From Antedon mediterranea (lineage: Eukaryota > Echinodermata > Crinoidea > Comatulida > Antedonidae): DNA of 64,000 nt. The position numbers and the translations under genes are program-made. The notes under the pieces are model-generated. The model was not told the origin of the DNA. It worked only from the letters and a program-made list of their open reading frames with translations, and did not search any database. Below are positions 62,474-64,000 of the stretch, piece by piece (positions within the stretch are counted from its first letter, which is position 1; every line of letters starts with the position of its first letter). The stretch covers positions 19,013,001 to 19,077,000 of the forward strand of contig NC_092680.1 in NCBI RefSeq assembly GCF_964355755.1. Reading direction: 5' to 3'.

Positions 62474-62870
62474 GAATGAATGTCGTATTTAAAATTCGCA
62501 TTTGCAAACTCGTGTCGTGACGCCAAGTTGTAACGTCAGTGACACGTAGAATGAATGTCGTACTTAAGATTCGCGTTTGCAAACTCGTGTCGTGACGCCA
62601 AGGTGTTGTAACGTCAATGACACGTAGAATGAATGTCGTACTTAAGATTCGCGTTTGCAAACTCGTGTCGTGACGCCAAGGTGTTGTAACGTGTGATACA
62701 CGTAGAGTGAATACCGTGCATATGTGCGTTTGCTAACTCGTGTCGTGACGCCAAGGTGTTGTAATGTGTACACGTGAGACATGTAGAATGGATACCGTGC
62801 ATATGTGCGTTTGCTAACGCGTGTCGTAACGTCGAAGGACCTGCCGCAACGTCAGTGAGACGTAAATCAG
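62474..62870. repeat. ~78-bp satellite, 5 units
   Basis: Units start GAATGAATGTCGTA (later GTGAATACCGTGC) at about 62474, 62549, 62627, 62705 and 62786. They share TTTGC(A/T)AACTCGTGTCGTG, ACGCCAAGGTGTTGTAA and CACGTAGA. Later units are more diverged. Confidence 0.9.
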
Positions 62871-63509
62871 ACTGTTAGACAGACTATAGAAAATGGATAT
62901 TTTGAGATGCGTTGTGTCCTGCTAGTGGCAACCAAGGTTTACTAACGGTATTCACGACGCGTCACAGTTCACACATTCGAATAATGTTCACACTAATTTA
63001 TCTCCGTAAGTCTGATAAAAATGATAGTTGATGAATATCACAATTTGCGAAACACAAGAATCTAATATATACCATGTGACGTCATTACTAAACGAGAATC
63101 ACCCTTGTGGCATGGAGTAGGATGATTTTTTTTGTAATTAAATATCATCGTCTTCCGTCACGTCACAAAAAAACCCACTAGTTATTTTTTTAACACCAAA
63201 TTATCAATCAAAAATGAGGCCTAAAATTACTTTTATAATAATTGATGGCAGGGTGGCGTGTTTGCCGCCGATGCCCAGACTGCTTCGAAGAACAGAGAAT
63301 ATTATCTGGACAGGCAAAACACCTGGTGGATGAACGAAAACCATATTGAGAGACTCTGAATTAACATCATTTTCACCCATGTATTTGAATATGAATTGAT
63401 TGAACAAATAATGTATAATAATAAAAGTCAATAATAGTAATAATAATTATATAGGCCTAATGGCAATTGTGAAAGGTACTTGACTGTCGCTAATTATAGC
63501 TCTCAGTTC

Positions 63510-63905
63510 CATATACCCCTATAATGGTATCGTGTCCATTTTTAAAGTATCAGCGTGTCCACGTGTGTAATGTATATAAATGTCCGGGATTATTGATTGA
63601 AATTGATTGAAATATATATTTATACTGGGTAACCAAAGACTGGTCTCCCAGAGGGCCCAGTTGGTGATCAGTGGCTGTGATGTACTAATACACCGGGGTA
63701 ACCCCCTACTCGTCTCGAAAGATGTACTAGGTTCTTTAAAGTGCACACGAGCTAGATGTGTACACTGGACCTACGGTTTATAGTCCTTATCCGAGAAGAC
63801 TCGTTCTACCACCAGAACCATGGAGTGAGTGAGCCTCGAACCCCTGCCGATGTTATGGCTACGTAATTACGGTTCCACTGTCTTAACCGCTCGGCAACTC
63901 ACTCA
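63510..63905 (-). mobile_element. tRNA-derived SINE, family 2, with head
   Basis: Reading the minus strand from about 63905, a Ser/Leu-tRNA-like head shows an A box TTGCCGAGCGGTTAAGAC and a B box GGGGTTCGAGGCTC about 45 bp later. The body then has AGTCCTTATC-type sequence (minus strand GGATAAGGACTATAAACC), CACTTTAAAGAACC and AGTAGGGGGTTAC. The 3' limit near 63510 is estimated. Confidence 0.75.
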
Positions 63906-64000
63906 CCCGTATTGGTATTATTTACCATAGACGTTGGTTTCGCTAACTTTAGTTGCGGTATTTTACGGTATTAATGTTATGAACTAATTCACTCATACAC

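Larger units (their letters stand above)
59614..64000 (-). other. NOL4: NOL4 intron 1 (partial)
   Basis: This is sequence upstream of exon 2 with no recognisable N-terminal exon. It holds a poly-G tract (59705-59797), nested inverted and direct repeats (60757-61015), a ~78-bp satellite (62474-62870), a MITE end near 62910-62940 and a SINE at the right edge. Confidence 0.75.

Noticed and set aside
63204-63431. Minus-strand open frame with a GC-richer stretch (about 63240-63345), considered as the missing NOL4 first exon or a retroelement fragment
   Set aside because: It lacks the expected tryptophan/lysine-rich NOL4 N-terminal motif, and no retroelement motif could be confirmed.

Overview
This is an AT-rich nuclear genomic window from an animal. 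Three protein-coding genes have many short exons, GT-AG introns and conserved metazoan protein sequences. The exon sequences sit closest to vertebrate/deuterostome versions of MECR and NOL4. The SINEs, small inverted-repeat elements and the pervasive palindromic octamer TAGGCCTA suggest a marine invertebrate deuterostome such as an echinoderm, but that assignment is inference only.

Layout. At the left edge (342-504, minus) is the first coding exon of PRIM2, the DNA primase large subunit; the rest of that gene lies outside the window. It diverges from MECR (660-5020, plus), mitochondrial enoyl-[ACP]/CoA reductase, which is complete in nine exons. The 155 bp between the two start codons must serve both genes and contains an E2F-type site and an NRF1-like half-site. 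From 5,021 to 9,373 no gene is visible; MECR and the next gene converge here, and part of the interval is probably long 3' UTR.

From 9,374 to 59,613 (minus) runs one long gene, the single invertebrate NOL4/NOL4L orthologue. I resolve nine coding exons joining in frame into 539 residues that end in the family's conserved C-terminus. Only the N-terminal exon is missing, presumably beyond 64,000. One intron (21,140-58,861, about 37.7 kb) makes up more than half of the window and holds no recognisable gene.

The non-coding space carries a dense load of small repeats: a MITE-like family with a variable internal 21-bp tandem repeat (seven copies); palindromic elements that bracket NOL4 exon 3; two other terminal-inverted-repeat elements; at least two tRNA-headed SINE families; and minisatellites of 15, 21, ~49, 63 and ~78 bp. 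The three genes are functionally unrelated (DNA replication, mitochondrial fatty-acid synthesis, nuclear/neuronal regulator), so no pathway cluster is implied. I found no new multi-gene system. The most unusual signals are the TAGGCCTA excess, the MITE/minisatellite family and the palindromes flanking exon 3.
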